The position numbers and the translations under genes were made by a program. Source: an uncultured Acidobacteriaceae bacterium (lineage in GTDB: Bacteria; Acidobacteriota; Terriglobia; Terriglobales; Acidobacteriaceae). Taken from it: DNA of 64,000 nt. Under the pieces are notes generated by a model, which worked only from the letters and a program-made list of their open reading frames with translations, was not told the DNA's origin and did no database searches. Location of the stretch: the NCBI GenBank assembly GCA_903849645.1, contig CAINJJ010000015.1:62001-126000 (forward strand). The letters run 5' to 3'. Positions 26,802 to 36,306 of this stretch are shown piece by piece (the stretch's first letter is position 1; every line of letters begins with the position of its first letter).

Positions 26802-27215
26802 TCGGGACCCTATTGCGAAGATGGCGCACTGGATCGATGCCTCTCCCCTGGAGCATCGGTCCACTCATCGGGCATGGCGCTCAGCTCAAGGGCCGCTCAC
26901 CCAGGTCCACTCGCTGACACTGGTGGATTTTGGTGAGCGCACAATGACTGAGGGCAAATCGAGCTGGTGGGAACCGGGCACTCGGTGTCAAGTGTCCCCC
27001 GGACCATCCGGTGGTTCCCGCCTGGGAACTCATCCGGCTGTGCCCTGACACATAGCATGTTGGGATTGGCCGGGGCTGAAGCGGTTCTGTGCCGGGCGGG
27101 GCGGGTTGCAGTAGAATGGCCACGCTTCCGGGATACGCTTTCCGGCGCCGGGAAACAGCAGACGCCGTGGGGCATTGACCGGGAAATCCGAGTGCACCTT
27201 CAGGGATGGTTTGAG
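26802..27215. other. Intergenic region before the aldose epimerase gene
   Basis: About 410 bases without a supportable gene. An open frame in phase with the epimerase extends back to 26967, but its residues do not resemble the family and the signal peptide begins at 27216, so I treat it as untranslated. No clear terminator or promoter was found. Confidence 0.4.
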
Positions 27216-28376
27216 ATGAAGATTTTGATTCGCACGTTTGCGCTGCTTCCCGTTGTCCTGCCGGTTTTGATGGCGGGCGTTTTCGCTTTTGCAGGCCAGG
27301 CCCAGGAAGCGACCGAGATTGGCGGGCAAAAGGTTGTGACGCTGAGCCGGACGGCGGGCAGCGCCAAGCCGGAGTTCACCAGCGTGACGGTGCTGCCGGG
27401 GCGGGGTATGGAGGTGTTGCAGGTGACGGCCAACTTCCCCGGGAAGGGGAATGTGGACGTATTTGCGTCGCCGGATCTGGCGGCTTCGAAAAAGATGCTG
27501 GATGTGGACGACGACGAGAACGGCGACCTGGGCTACCGGCTGGGGTCGGCGTTTCTTGTTCCGTACCCCAACCGGATTCGCGGCAAGCTGTCGGCGGACG
27601 GCAAGACGCTGACGACGGAGTGGCAGGGGCATACGCTGACCCTGCCGGCGAACAATATTGGCCACCTGCCGACGGCGGAACGGCACGCCATGCACGGGCT
27701 GATCTTGAAGGCGAAGACCGACGACGTGAGCGTGAAGAAGATCTCCGGCGGGCAGCAGGTGACGGGGGTGATTCACGCGGGCGACTTTGGCGGGCACTGG
27801 CTCTCGAAGACCGACCTGCTGGTGACAGTGACTCTGACGGCGGATGCGGTGGATGTGTCGATTGTGGCCAGGAACGTGGGCGGGGATGCGGAGCCGATGG
27901 CGATCGCCTGGCATCCGTATTTCAACCTGCCCTCGGGCGACCGGACGCAGGCGCGGCTGAGGATTCCGGCCTCGAACCTGGCCGAGGTGGATGGATACGA
28001 CAACGTGTTCCCGACGGGCAAGGTGGTGCCGGTGGAGGGGACGCGCTATGACATGCGCGCGCCGGGCGGCAAGGCGCTGGGCACGGAGTTCTTTGACGAC
28101 AACTGGAGCCACATCGACTGGAAGGGTGGGGCGGCGACGGTGCAGGTGATCGACCCGGCGGCGCACTATGCCGTGAATATCGAGGGTCTTTCGCCGGAGA
28201 TCAAGGCGATTCAGGTATATGCGCCGCCGACCAAACAGTTTGTGGCGGTGGAGCACCAATACAACTTCGGCGACCCGTTCGGGAAGGTGTGGGGCTCGAC
28301 CGACACCGGCATGGTGACGCTTAAGCCGGGGCAGAGCACCAAGTGGCACGTGCGCCTGAAGGTGTTTGTACCGTAG
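27216..28376 (+). CDS. Exported aldose 1-epimerase (galactose mutarotase)
   Basis: Interconverts alpha and beta anomers of hexoses; here predicted periplasmic because residues 1-29 form a signal peptide ending FAGQAQ. The 386-residue protein has the GALM beta-sandwich landmarks: VPYPNRIRGK, HAMHGL with the first catalytic histidine region, AWHPYFNLPSG with the second histidine, YDNVFPTG, and the C-terminal catalytic Glu in FVAVEHQYNFGDPF. The middle contains a DVDDDENGD acidic loop. ATG 27216 follows CAGGGATGG. It lies about 400 bp after the Oar-like receptor on the same strand and fits sugar import or processing alongside the GH27 and six-hairpin glycosidases. Confidence 0.9.
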   Translation: MKILIRTFALLPVVLPVLMAGVFAFAGQAQEATEIGGQKVVTLSRTAGSAKPEFTSVTVLPGRGMEVLQVTANFPGKGNVDVFASPDLAASKKMLDVDDDENGDLGYRLGSAFLVPYPNRIRGKLSADGKTLTTEWQGHTLTLPANNIGHLPTAERHAMHGLILKAKTDDVSVKKISGGQQVTGVIHAGDFGGHWLSKTDLLVTVTLTADAVDVSIVARNVGGDAEPMAIAWHPYFNLPSGDRTQARLRIPASNLAEVDGYDNVFPTGKVVPVEGTRYDMRAPGGKALGTEFFDDNWSHIDWKGGAATVQVIDPAAHYAVNIEGLSPEIKAIQVYAPPTKQFVAVEHQYNFGDPFGKVWGSTDTGMVTLKPGQSTKWHVRLKVFVP

Positions 28377-28452
28377 GAGCGATGCTGGGCGGGCGCGCGG
28401 GTCGTGCCCGGAGCATTCTCTGAAGTTATGCAAGCCCGAACCTTCCTGGTAT

Positions 28453-28488
28453 CCCACCCATTCCGCTGGAGAACGCGGAATGGGTGGG
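28453..28488. terminator. 14-bp perfect hairpin between converging genes
   Basis: CCCACCCATTCCGC (28453-28466) and GCGGAATGGGTGGG (28475-28488) form a 14-bp perfect stem with an 8-base loop between the epimerase (+) and nuclease (-) genes. There is no T-run. The outer part GAATGGGTGGGGCA recurs as TGGGGCACCCATTC at about 60551-60564, so it may be a dispersed repeat family as well as a bidirectional terminator. Confidence 0.6.
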
Positions 28489-28519
28489 GCACTGGAGTCT
28501 GCGGTAAATCCGAAAAATT

Positions 28520-29485
28520 CTAGTTTGCGCAGGCTTGCTGGCCGCAGTTGAGGGCGGTTTTGAGCAGAGTTGCGAGGCGGGCTCCGGCGAGGGAGACGCG
28601 CTGCTGCGCAATCTTGAGTTTGTTGGCTGTGTAGGCAGCGTCGAGCGTGTAGGGGCCGAGCGCCGGGCCTACCGGCGGAACATAGACATCACTTTTGGCC
28701 AGGCTGAAGCTTTCCGCCGCCCAGTCATCGACATTGGCGTCCGTTGCAAGTTTGGTGTCGGGCGGCGGCAGCTTGGCGGCGGCTGCGACGGCTGTCTTGT
28801 AGTTGGCGGTGTCGCCCAGGCCGAGGGCGTCATCCCAGGCGGCATGAAGCTCCTTGAGCGGCCCTGTGACGACGACGGAGTTGCCGCCGAGGTCCCCTTT
28901 GGGGCTGGCCGCGGTGTCGCGCGTTGAGCAGTGCAGGGGCTGATGGATGTCGCCCACCAGATGAAGGAGCCAGACCAGGTCATAGGACTTGAGGGCATCG
29001 GGTTCGCTGGAGGCGAGGGCGTCGCGGAAGAGGGCGATCTTCTGGCCAGTGTTGGGGCCTGCCGCGGCGTGGAGGGGTGTGCCGTCCTGGCTGAAGGGCG
29101 TGTTGATGAAGTGCCAATACTTATGCGCCTGCTTGTCGGTGTAGCCAACATTCAGAGTGGGAAGCTCTGATTTTGGTGGGTTGTCGTTGCCGACATATCC
29201 GCTGCCCATGGCCTTGATCTCATCGGGCCAGGTGGCGGCCATCATGAAGACGTACATGTCCCGGTCTGCATCGCTGGCGCCGGCGGGGACCAGTGCAATC
29301 CACTTGGGGTAGTAGGGGTTGAGCTTGAGCAGGGCAGCCACCCTGGCCTGCTCCGCGGGCGTGAGCTGCTGATAGGCGGCGTAGGCGACGGTCATGTGGC
29401 CGACGCTGTTCCAGGCGATGGCTGGAGTCACTGTCAATACGAAGAAAAGAGCCGTCAAGGCAAGGGAGATCTTCCTGCGCATCAT
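28520..29485 (-). CDS. Exported S1/P1-type nuclease
   Basis: Zinc-dependent single-strand nuclease/3'-nucleotidase, exported. It has 321 residues; the signal peptide ends TPAIA, leaving tryptophan at the mature N-terminus (WNSVGHMTVA), which in this family supplies a zinc ligand through its amino group. Other ligand motifs are present: ATWPDEI, HKYWHFIN and LLHLVGDIHQPLHC (the central H-x3-D-H signature), then DLGGN. Two consecutive ATG codons exist at 29485 and 29482, after AAGAGG. It probably degrades extracellular or periplasmic nucleic acid for nutrition. It converges on the epimerase gene. Confidence 0.9.
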   Translation of the reverse strand: MMRRKISLALTALFFVLTVTPAIAWNSVGHMTVAYAAYQQLTPAEQARVAALLKLNPYYPKWIALVPAGASDADRDMYVFMMAATWPDEIKAMGSGYVGNDNPPKSELPTLNVGYTDKQAHKYWHFINTPFSQDGTPLHAAAGPNTGQKIALFRDALASSEPDALKSYDLVWLLHLVGDIHQPLHCSTRDTAASPKGDLGGNSVVVTGPLKELHAAWDDALGLGDTANYKTAVAAAAKLPPPDTKLATDANVDDWAAESFSLAKSDVYVPPVGPALGPYTLDAAYTANKLKIAQQRVSLAGARLATLLKTALNCGQQACAN

Positions 29486-29723
29486 TTCAAACCTCTTCCC
29501 AAGGGGGTGGATTCAAGGGAAACGTTGTTCATCTCAGCGAACGAAGGCATGGTGGAAAGGCAGCAAGGGTGAACGTCGAGCGGGAGTGCAGTTGCCCCCT
29601 CCGTGCACAGCACACGGTTGCCGCCCCATAAAAGCTGGAGTGATATTCCCGCAAATCAAGAAGCTTGTCAAAGAGCAATGCCGCGGAGAGAACCGGATTC
29701 TGATCCGGTTTTCTCGCAGGTTT

Positions 29724-30872
29724 CTATTCCGGCAGGGGCGTCAACTGAATGGTTTTGCCGGTGCGGGCCGATTCGCGGGCGGCGTCGAGGATCTGGGTGA
29801 CCACGAGATTGGTATCGAGGGCGGTGAGGTCGCCCTTGGGGACAAGCTGGCCGCGGAGGACGGCGGCGAGATAGCTGAGCGAGTCAGTCTGGGGCGCGGG
29901 AAGGGCCGGGGCGGTGGCGAGGCGTTCGTCGGCGTCGTGCTCATGGCGGACCCGGAGCTTGTCCGGGCCAACGGTGATGGCGTAGCCAGTGGAGCCGTAG
30001 ACCTCCATGTCCTTGCGGGAGAAGGGCCAGTTCCAGGAGGCCTGGACGACAGCCTGGGCGCGGGGGTAGGCAAGCACGATGGTGGCGTCGTCATCGACGT
30101 TGGGGTAGAGCTGGGGCTTGTCGTGGTTGAGGACTGCGGTGACGGAGAGGGGGGCCTGGCCGTGCATGAGCCAGGTCATGAGATCGACGCCGTAGCAGCC
30201 GAAGTCATAGAGGGCGCCGGCGCCGTTCTGGGCGGGGTCGGTGAGCCACTTGAGGAACTCGGGGGAGACGCCGATCTCGGAGGGCCCCTGGTGGCCGTCG
30301 TGGATGACGACGCGGCGGAGATCGCCCAGGTTGTGGCTGAGCAGCTCGTCAGAGGCGGCCTTGTTGCTGGAGTACCAGGTGGTCTCGTAGTTGACCAGAA
30401 CGTCGATCTTGCTGGTGCGGGCGAGATCGCGGATGGCGAGCGCGTCTTCAAGGGAGAGGGTGAGGGGCTTCTCGACCATGACCGAGACGCCGAACTGGGC
30501 GGCGACCTGGATGGCGCCGCGATGACCGGCGACGGAGGTATAGACCAGGACCGCCTGGGGATGGCGCATTTGAATGAGTTTGGAGAGGTCGGCGAAGAAG
30601 AGCTCCCTGGGGAGGGAGTATTTCTTCATGTATTTCTGGACGAGCTCGGGGTCAGGCTCGGCGATGCCCACCAATTCGACGTCCTTGTGCTGGGCGAGGG
30701 AAGAAAGAAAGCCTTCTACATGGCCGTGAACGAGTCCCGCGACGGCAATGCGCAGGGGCGGGTCCTGGTCGGCGGCATTTGCGGGCGGAGCAGCGAGCAA
30801 CACGAGCAGAATCATGAGGCTAACCGTCAGAAGGCTGAGGCGGGCGGGCTGGCTGGCGCGGAGAGGACACAT
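29724..30872 (-). CDS. Exported Gfo/Idh/MocA-family oxidoreductase
   Basis: NAD(P)-dependent oxidoreductase of the glucose-fructose/inositol dehydrogenase superfamily, 382 residues from ATG 30872 (AAAGGAAC upstream). The N-terminus looks like a signal peptide (LTVSLMILLVLLAAPPANA), so the enzyme may act in the periplasm with a tightly bound cofactor as known for glucose-fructose oxidoreductase. The Rossmann start is LRIAVAGLVHGHVEGF, unusual because the GxGxxG motif is altered (GLVHGH). The family motif EKPLTLS is intact near residue 135; the C-terminal domain has GALYDFGCYGVDLMTW. An upstream in-frame extension to 31028 lacks support. The substrate is unknown. Confidence 0.83.
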   Translation of the reverse strand: MCPLRASQPARLSLLTVSLMILLVLLAAPPANAADQDPPLRIAVAGLVHGHVEGFLSSLAQHKDVELVGIAEPDPELVQKYMKKYSLPRELFFADLSKLIQMRHPQAVLVYTSVAGHRGAIQVAAQFGVSVMVEKPLTLSLEDALAIRDLARTSKIDVLVNYETTWYSSNKAASDELLSHNLGDLRRVVIHDGHQGPSEIGVSPEFLKWLTDPAQNGAGALYDFGCYGVDLMTWLMHGQAPLSVTAVLNHDKPQLYPNVDDDATIVLAYPRAQAVVQASWNWPFSRKDMEVYGSTGYAITVGPDKLRVRHEHDADERLATAPALPAPQTDSLSYLAAVLRGQLVPKGDLTALDTNLVVTQILDAARESARTGKTIQLTPLPE

Positions 30873-30924
30873 AGGCTGGGAAGTTCCTTTCAGCGCCGAT
30901 TTTACGCCGAACGGCGAGAGCGGT

Positions 30925-30953
30925 TTGACCCTGTCACTAAACCCTCTTACCAT
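30925..30953 (+). promoter_or_regulatory. Candidate sigma-70 promoter for tig
   Basis: TTGACC (30925-30930), 17 bases, then TACCAT (30948-30953), in the divergent region between the Gfo/Idh/MocA gene and tig, about 140 bases before the tig start. The spacing is optimal; the -10 hexamer matches 4 of 6. Confidence 0.4.
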
Positions 30954-31095
30954 GAGATGAGACATTCCCCGGCCGTACGGTGCTGGCCAGTGCCTGGCGC
31001 GACAGGTCAGGGCATCGGCTTGCAGCACGGAAGTTGAGTTTCAACCATCGGTCCTGAAGTTATCTGGCGTGATTTGCGCCCGGAAGGCAAAACAG

Positions 31096-32502
31096 TTGAG
31101 TTCTGCAAACACCCTCGAAAACACCCCCGAACCTGAAACGGCGGAGACGCCACACACGCACGATCATGATGGCCACGATCACGAAGGCCATGATCACGAA
31201 GGCCACGATCACGGCCATGACCATCAGCACGGACCGGTATTGAATCCGGAGTGCACCCGCGAGCTGGTGCTGGACATCGATGCGGACGAGGTTGCGAAGG
31301 CCTATCGCAGAGTGGTCGGCGATTATCGGAAACATGCCAAGATTCCGGGATTCCGGGCGGGCAAGGTTCCCGAAACGGTGATCAAGCGGCGGTTTGCCGG
31401 CGAAATCCGCAAGGACGTAATCGACGGCCTGCTGCCGGAGCGATTCAACAAGGCTGTGGCCGAGCTAGGTGTGCAACCGGTGGGGCAGCCGCAGGTTACT
31501 GAACTGACAGTTGAGGAAGGCCAGCCGCTGCATATGAAGGCGGTCTTCGAGTTTGTGCCGACCTTTACGGTCGAGGGCTACCAGAGTGTGGTGGTGGACA
31601 AGCCTTCCGTGGAGTTGACGGAAGAGGAGTTCCAGCAGGAGATGGCGCAACTGCGCGAGTCGCGGGCCACGGTGGAGCCGGTGGAAGAAGACCGGGAACT
31701 GGTGATCGGCGATTGGGCGGAGATCTCCTACCATGGCGAGATTCAGGGGGAGACGGATGCGCCTCCGGTTGCCGGCGAAGACACGCTGGTGGAACTGGGC
31801 GGCAAGGATACAGTCGAGGCGTTTTCCGCGGCCCTGACGGGAGCCAAGGCGGGCCAGGAACTCAAGGCCGAGGTCATTTATCCAGCCGATTATGCCGAGC
31901 CGAAGCTGGCGGGCAAGACGGTGGCCTATGACGTGACCGTGAAGGGGATCAAGAAGCGGACCCTGCCGGAGCTGAACGACGAGTTTGCCAAGGAACTTGG
32001 CAACTACGAGACGTTTGCCGATCTGGAGGTCCGGGTGCGCGAGCACATGGCGAATCGCAAGCGGCGCAGCGTGGAAGGCGAGACCAAGGACCGGCTGGCG
32101 GCAGCGCTGATTGAGAAGTTCCCGTTCCCGGTGCCGGAGGCGCTGGTGCAGGAGCAGATTGACGCGCGGCTGGAGCGGGGGCTGCGGGCGCTGGCGGCGC
32201 AGGGCATGGACACCGAGCAGATGCGCAAGCTGGACTTTGCCCGGCTGCGGGCGGCGCAGCGCGACGGGGCCATCGCCGAGGTGAGGATATCGGTGCTGCT
32301 GGACAAGATCGCAGTGGAAGAGCAGATTACCATCAGCGACGAAGATCTGGACAAAGAGATTTACATGGCTGCGCTGCAGTCGCGGGAGCCGGTGGATGCG
32401 CTGCGCGCGCGTTTGACGGAGGATGGCGGACTGGCTAGAATCCGGGAACAATTGCGGCGCGAGAAGACGGCGAGTGTGCTGTACGATCGGCTGCCGGCTT
32501 AA
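31096..32502 (+). CDS. tig: Trigger factor with histidine-rich N-terminal extension
   Basis: Ribosome-associated chaperone and peptidyl-prolyl isomerase. The ribosome-binding signature is intact ([19 protein letters not shown]), the FKBP-type domain starts [14 protein letters not shown], and the C-terminal arm ([18 protein letters not shown] onward) is complete. The oddity is the N-terminus: before the usual first strand ([15 protein letters not shown]) lies an extension of about 45 residues with 12 histidines in 27 positions (repeats of GHDHE), encoded by near-perfect 15-base repeats at about 31171-31215. There is no ATG; TTG 31096 has GGAAGG upstream, and GTG 31069 is the alternative. clpP and clpX follow, the classic order. 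Confidence 0.92.
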   Translation: MSSANTLENTPEPETAETPHTHDHDGHDHEGHDHEGHDHGHDHQHGPVLNPECTRELVLDIDADEVAKAYRRVVGDYRKHAKIPGFRAGKVPETVIKRRFAGEIRKDVIDGLLPERFNKAVAELGVQPVGQPQVTELTVEEGQPLHMKAVFEFVPTFTVEGYQSVVVDKPSVELTEEEFQQEMAQLRESRATVEPVEEDRELVIGDWAEISYHGEIQGETDAPPVAGEDTLVELGGKDTVEAFSAALTGAKAGQELKAEVIYPADYAEPKLAGKTVAYDVTVKGIKKRTLPELNDEFAKELGNYETFADLEVRVREHMANRKRRSVEGETKDRLAAALIEKFPFPVPEALVQEQIDARLERGLRALAAQGMDTEQMRKLDFARLRAAQRDGAIAEVRISVLLDKIAVEEQITISDEDLDKEIYMAALQSREPVDALRARLTEDGGLARIREQLRREKTASVLYDRLPA

Positions 32503-32617
32503 GCAAGCCGGCGGAGCGAGAATTGCCGCGGAAACCGGTGCATTGAGGACCGGGAAGAGGCGGCCACCCAAACCGGGGAGCACGGGCTCCCCTACGGAAG
32601 AGCGAGAAGAGAACCCA

Positions 32618-33208
32618 ATGGCATTGGTTCCCATGGTGGTTGAGCAGACGAGTCGGGGCGAGCGCGCCTACGATATTTATTCCCGCCTGCTTCGCGACAA
32701 CATCATTTTTCTAGGCACGCCGATCGACGACCAGGTGGCGAACCTGATTGTGGCGCAGATGCTGTTTCTCTCCGGCGAGGACCCGGAGAAGGACGTGCAG
32801 CTTTACATCAACTCGCCGGGCGGATCGATTACCGCGGGCCTGGCGATCTATGACACGATGCAGTTCATCAAGAACAACGTGGTGACCTATTGCATTGGGC
32901 AGGCGGCGAGCATGGGCGCGTTTCTGCTGCTTGCGGGAACCAAGGGCAAGCGGTTCGCGCTGCCCAACTCGAGAATCCTGATCCATCAGCCTTCGATGGG
33001 CGGGCTGAGCGGCCAGGCGACGGATATCGACATTCATGCGCGCGAGATTCTGCGCATCCGCGAGATCACGAACACGCTGATGGCCAAGCACACGGGCCAG
33101 CCGCTGGACCGGATCGAGCGCGACGTGGAGCGGGATTTCATCATGAACGCGCAGCAGGCCAAGGAATACGGCATCGTAGACGAAATCATCGACCGGCCCC
33201 GTACGTAG
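32618..33208 (+). CDS. clpP: ATP-dependent Clp protease proteolytic subunit
   Basis: Serine protease that forms the tetradecameric ClpP chamber. It has 196 residues: [20 protein letters not shown] at the N-terminus, [19 protein letters not shown], the catalytic Ser in [13 protein letters not shown], His in [11 protein letters not shown], and Asp in the [19 protein letters not shown] region. ATG 32618 begins [11 protein letters not shown], which is the family start; a longer in-frame extension to 32423 overlaps tig and is rejected. It sits between tig and clpX, 66 bp before clpX. Confidence 0.97.
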   Translation: MALVPMVVEQTSRGERAYDIYSRLLRDNIIFLGTPIDDQVANLIVAQMLFLSGEDPEKDVQLYINSPGGSITAGLAIYDTMQFIKNNVVTYCIGQAASMGAFLLLAGTKGKRFALPNSRILIHQPSMGGLSGQATDIDIHAREILRIREITNTLMAKHTGQPLDRIERDVERDFIMNAQQAKEYGIVDEIIDRPRT

Positions 33209-33274
33209 CTGACCGGCCCGCATTCGGCGGAATTCAACAGTTTTTTGCAGTCACGTACAAGAGGGAGTGGAAAC

Positions 33275-34549
33275 ATGCAAAAGCGCACGGGACCAGAAGA
33301 GGCACTGCGCTGCTCGTTCTGCCACAAATCGCAGGACGCGGTGGCGAAGCTGATTTCGTCACCCAGCGACTACCCGCGCGCCTACATCTGCGATGAATGC
33401 GTGGCGGTATGCAACTCGATACTCGAGGACGACCGCAGCGACGCAGCCCACCCCGCGACGGCGGCCGGCCATTTGCCCAAGCCGCAAGAGGTGAAGGGCT
33501 TCCTGGACGACTATGTGATCGGGCAGGAGCAGACGAAGAAGAAGCTGGCGGTGGCGGTTTACAACCACTACAAGCGGATCCAGATGAACCGGATGCGCAA
33601 CAACGAAGTGGAACTGGCGAAGTCGAACATTCTGCTGATTGGGCCGACCGGCTCAGGCAAGACGCTGCTGGCGCAGACGCTGGCCAAGGTGTTGGATGTG
33701 CCTTTCGCGATTGTGGACGCGACCACGCTGACCGAGGCCGGCTATGTGGGCGAGGATGTGGAGAACATCATTCTCAAGCTGCTGCAGGCGGCGGACGGCG
33801 ATGTGACGCGCGCGCAGCAGGGCATCATCTATATTGACGAGATCGACAAGATCGGGCGCAAGGACGAGAACCCGTCGATTACCCGCGACGTGAGCGGCGA
33901 AGGAGTACAGCAGGCCCTGCTCAAGATTCTGGAGGGCACGGTCGCCAATGTGCCGCCGCAGGGCGGGCGCAAGCATCCGCACCAGGAGTTCACGGCCATC
34001 GACACCACCAACATCCTGTTCATTTGCGGCGGGGCGTTTGTGGGGCTGGAGCGGGTGGTAGGCAGGCGCGTGGGCAAGAAGGCGCTTGGGTTCAAGGCTG
34101 TGGACGCCGAGGCAGATGCGGCGACAACGCGTTCGCACCGCGACACGGAGTTGCTGCGCAGGACCGAGCCGCAGGATCTGATCAAGTATGGGCTGATCCC
34201 GGAGTTTGTGGGCCGCCTGCCGGTGATGGGCGTGCTGGACGAACTGGACGAAGAGGCGCTGGTCGAGATTCTGACCAAGCCGCGCAACGCCATTCTCAAG
34301 CAGTATCAGCGGCTGTTCGAGTTTGAGAATGTGCGCCTGCACTTTACGCAGGAGGCGACGGGCGCGGTGGCGCGCGAGGCGCTGGCCCGGAAGGTGGGAG
34401 CGCGCGGGTTGCGGATGATTCTCGAGGAGCTGATGCTCGACCTGATGTATCACCTGCCCAACAACAAGCGGGTGCGGGATATCGAGATCACGCGGGAGAT
34501 GGTTGAGCGGCGCGACCTTTCGCTCTGCCTGCTGGAAAAGGCGGGCTGA
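33275..34549 (+). CDS. clpX: ATP-dependent Clp protease ATPase subunit ClpX
   Basis: AAA+ unfoldase that feeds substrates to ClpP. It has 424 residues with an N-terminal zinc-binding domain ([11 protein letters not shown], then CDECVAVC), Walker A GPTGSGKT, Walker [11 protein letters not shown], sensor and arginine-finger regions, and GFVGRLPV-type RLPVMG near the C-terminal subdomain. The pore loop GYVGED and the IGF-type loop region are present. ATG 33275 follows GAGGGAGTGG. Last gene of the tig-clpP-clpX set; a strong hairpin follows. Confidence 0.97.
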   Translation: MQKRTGPEEALRCSFCHKSQDAVAKLISSPSDYPRAYICDECVAVCNSILEDDRSDAAHPATAAGHLPKPQEVKGFLDDYVIGQEQTKKKLAVAVYNHYKRIQMNRMRNNEVELAKSNILLIGPTGSGKTLLAQTLAKVLDVPFAIVDATTLTEAGYVGEDVENIILKLLQAADGDVTRAQQGIIYIDEIDKIGRKDENPSITRDVSGEGVQQALLKILEGTVANVPPQGGRKHPHQEFTAIDTTNILFICGGAFVGLERVVGRRVGKKALGFKAVDAEADAATTRSHRDTELLRRTEPQDLIKYGLIPEFVGRLPVMGVLDELDEEALVEILTKPRNAILKQYQRLFEFENVRLHFTQEATGAVAREALARKVGARGLRMILEELMLDLMYHLPNNKRVRDIEITREMVERRDLSLCLLEKAG

Positions 34550-34565
34550 CCAGGCTCTGAATTTG

Positions 34566-34612
34566 AAACGCAGGCCGGCCGGGCAACCTCGTTGCCCGGC
34601 CGGCCTGCGTTT
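34566..34612 (+). terminator. 22-bp perfect hairpin after clpX
   Basis: Perfect 22-bp arms at 34566-34587 and 34591-34612 separated by a CTC loop, starting 16 bases after the clpX stop. The stem is very GC-rich (core GGCCGGCCGGGCAAC). The right arm ends in TTT, followed by GGGGG, so the T-tract is minimal. It is an unusually long and stable terminator-like structure. Confidence 0.8.
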
Positions 34613-34905
34613 GGGGGCGATTCGAGCGGGTGCCAGGTCTTGACTTCCCGGCGAGGGCCTGTGTACTGTACGGGAAACCGGTTGTCCCCTGCACGTTCCG
34701 GTCTTTCCCATCTTTCAAGTTCCCGACAAGGCACTTTCAGGCCCAGTCACGTTCGTGTGTGTTTGATCTCATTCTGCCGCGTGGCGGAGCTGCGACTTTG
34801 TCGCTGTTCCGGCGGCGCACGGGTGCGTTGGAACAGAAGGCCGTTGTCTTGAGCGACGTGGTTTGTTTCTTGTTCCCACAGAATCGATCGAGGAGGTCGA
34901 CCCCC
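34613..34905. other. Leader region of the S53 peptidase gene
   Basis: About 290 bases between the clpX hairpin and the peptidase start codon. An in-frame extension back to 34630 exists but does not look like protein of the family. A strong AGGAGG lies at 34891-34896, 9 bases before ATG 34906, which fixes that start. No clear promoter hexamers were placed. Confidence 0.4.
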
Positions 34906-36285
34906 ATGTTTGACAGTCTTTCTTCCACGAAGTGCGAATTTACCCGGCGCGGCAAGCGGTCTGCCGCGGGGTTCACCGCGGCCCTGACGGCCGCTTTTTT
35001 GTTGCTTGCAGCCGGTTCAGCGATGGCCCAGGGCGCCGGGCCGGGAGGAGCGAGCCCGCGTCTGGAGCGCAGGCCGGAGGCCAGGCCGGGGACGGTGGTG
35101 ATTCCGCAGGTGAGCCGGATGAGCCCTGGGGATGCGGGTATCCGGTCCCATGCCAACGTGCGGTTCATTTTGCCGGAGCTGGCTTCTCCGAGCGAGGCGC
35201 CGCCTTTTTCGGGATACGGGTATGAGACCCCGGCTTCGCTGGCGTGTCTTTATCACGTGGTGACACCGATTGCGGGGTGCAATCCCAACGACACCACGAA
35301 CACCCCTTCCGGCGGCAGCAGGACCATCGTGATTGTCGACGCGTATGACGATCCGAACGCGGCGGCCGACCTGGCGGCATTTTCAGCGCAGTTTGGGCTG
35401 TCCTTCTCGCCGAAAAAATTCCACGTGGTGTATGCGGGGGGCTCGGCGCCGCCGGTTGACCCCACGGGTGGATGGGAGCTTGAGGAGTCGCTGGACATAG
35501 AATATGCGCACGCGATGGCGCCGGACGCGAACCTCTACCTGGTGGAGGCGAATTCCAACTACGATTCCGACCTTTACCCCGCGGTTCAGGTGGCGAGCAA
35601 CCTGATTGCCTGCGGGCAGACCACGGCGTGCCCTCCGGGCAGCCACGGCAGGGGCGAGGTTTCCATGAGCTGGAGCGGCGGCGAATTCCCTCAAGAGGTC
35701 AGCCTTGATTCCTACTTTGCGACTCCGGGGGTGGTTTATTTCGCCGCGTCCGGCGATAGCGCCGGGGTTGGCTATCCCTGCGCGTCGCCGAACGTGGTTT
35801 GCGTGGGCGGGACCTCGGCGGCGCGGAACGAGTACACCGGCGATTTGATCAGGGAGATTGCCTGGTCGGACGCTGGGGGCGGTGTGAGCTACTATGAGCC
35901 GATTCCGGGGTACCAGTCCAGCAATCCGGCCATTGTGAGTCTGGTGGGGGCTTACCGGGGCGTTCCTGACATATCCGCCGACTCCAACCCGTCCAACGGG
36001 GCCTGGGTGGTGGACACCAATCCCTACTTTGGGTCCGTGTATACGTGGTGGGTTGTGGGAGGCACGAGCCTGGCGACGCCGCTGGTGGCGGGCGTGGTGA
36101 ACGCCAGCGGACACTTCGCCTCGTCTAGCGCGGCCGAACTCAGCAGCCTTTATTCCGCAAGCGGCAGGCTCGGCGTCAATGACATTACGTATGGGGCGTG
36201 CGGCTACTACTCGGGGTCGTTCTCGGGCGCGGGATGGGACCTTTGCACGGGGTTGGGGAGTCCGAAGATTCTGTCTGAACGATAG
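34906..36285 (+). CDS. Secreted S53 (sedolisin/kumamolisin-like) peptidase
   Basis: Acid-active serine-carboxyl peptidase of family S53, exported. It has 459 residues with a long signal peptide ending SAMAQ at about residue 42. Catalytic Glu193 and Asp197 lie in LEESLDIEYAHAMAP; the oxyanion Asp is in FAASGDSAGVGYP; the nucleophile Ser388 is in VVGGTSLATPLVAG. The C-terminus (DITYGACGYYSGSFSGAGWD then CTGLGSP) matches the calcium-binding end of the family. Only about 95 residues separate the signal peptide from the catalytic domain, so the usual propeptide of roughly 150-200 residues is missing or very short. A strong AGGAGG precedes the ATG. It probably digests extracellular protein. Confidence 0.9.
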   Translation: MFDSLSSTKCEFTRRGKRSAAGFTAALTAAFLLLAAGSAMAQGAGPGGASPRLERRPEARPGTVVIPQVSRMSPGDAGIRSHANVRFILPELASPSEAPPFSGYGYETPASLACLYHVVTPIAGCNPNDTTNTPSGGSRTIVIVDAYDDPNAAADLAAFSAQFGLSFSPKKFHVVYAGGSAPPVDPTGGWELEESLDIEYAHAMAPDANLYLVEANSNYDSDLYPAVQVASNLIACGQTTACPPGSHGRGEVSMSWSGGEFPQEVSLDSYFATPGVVYFAASGDSAGVGYPCASPNVVCVGGTSAARNEYTGDLIREIAWSDAGGGVSYYEPIPGYQSSNPAIVSLVGAYRGVPDISADSNPSNGAWVVDTNPYFGSVYTWWVVGGTSLATPLVAGVVNASGHFASSSAAELSSLYSASGRLGVNDITYGACGYYSGSFSGAGWDLCTGLGSPKILSER

Positions 36286-36306
36286 GCGGATTCTTCAGTC
36301 TGATCT

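Noticed and set aside
26967..27215. N-terminal extension of the aldose epimerase by 83 residues.
   Set aside because: The signal peptide begins at 27216; the extension has no similarity and would place a signal peptide internally.
29394..31037. Plus-strand frame of 547 codons opposite the Gfo/Idh/MocA gene.
   Set aside because: The minus-strand product has a signal peptide, EKP motif and ribosome-binding site; the plus-strand translation is Gly/Val-rich noise.
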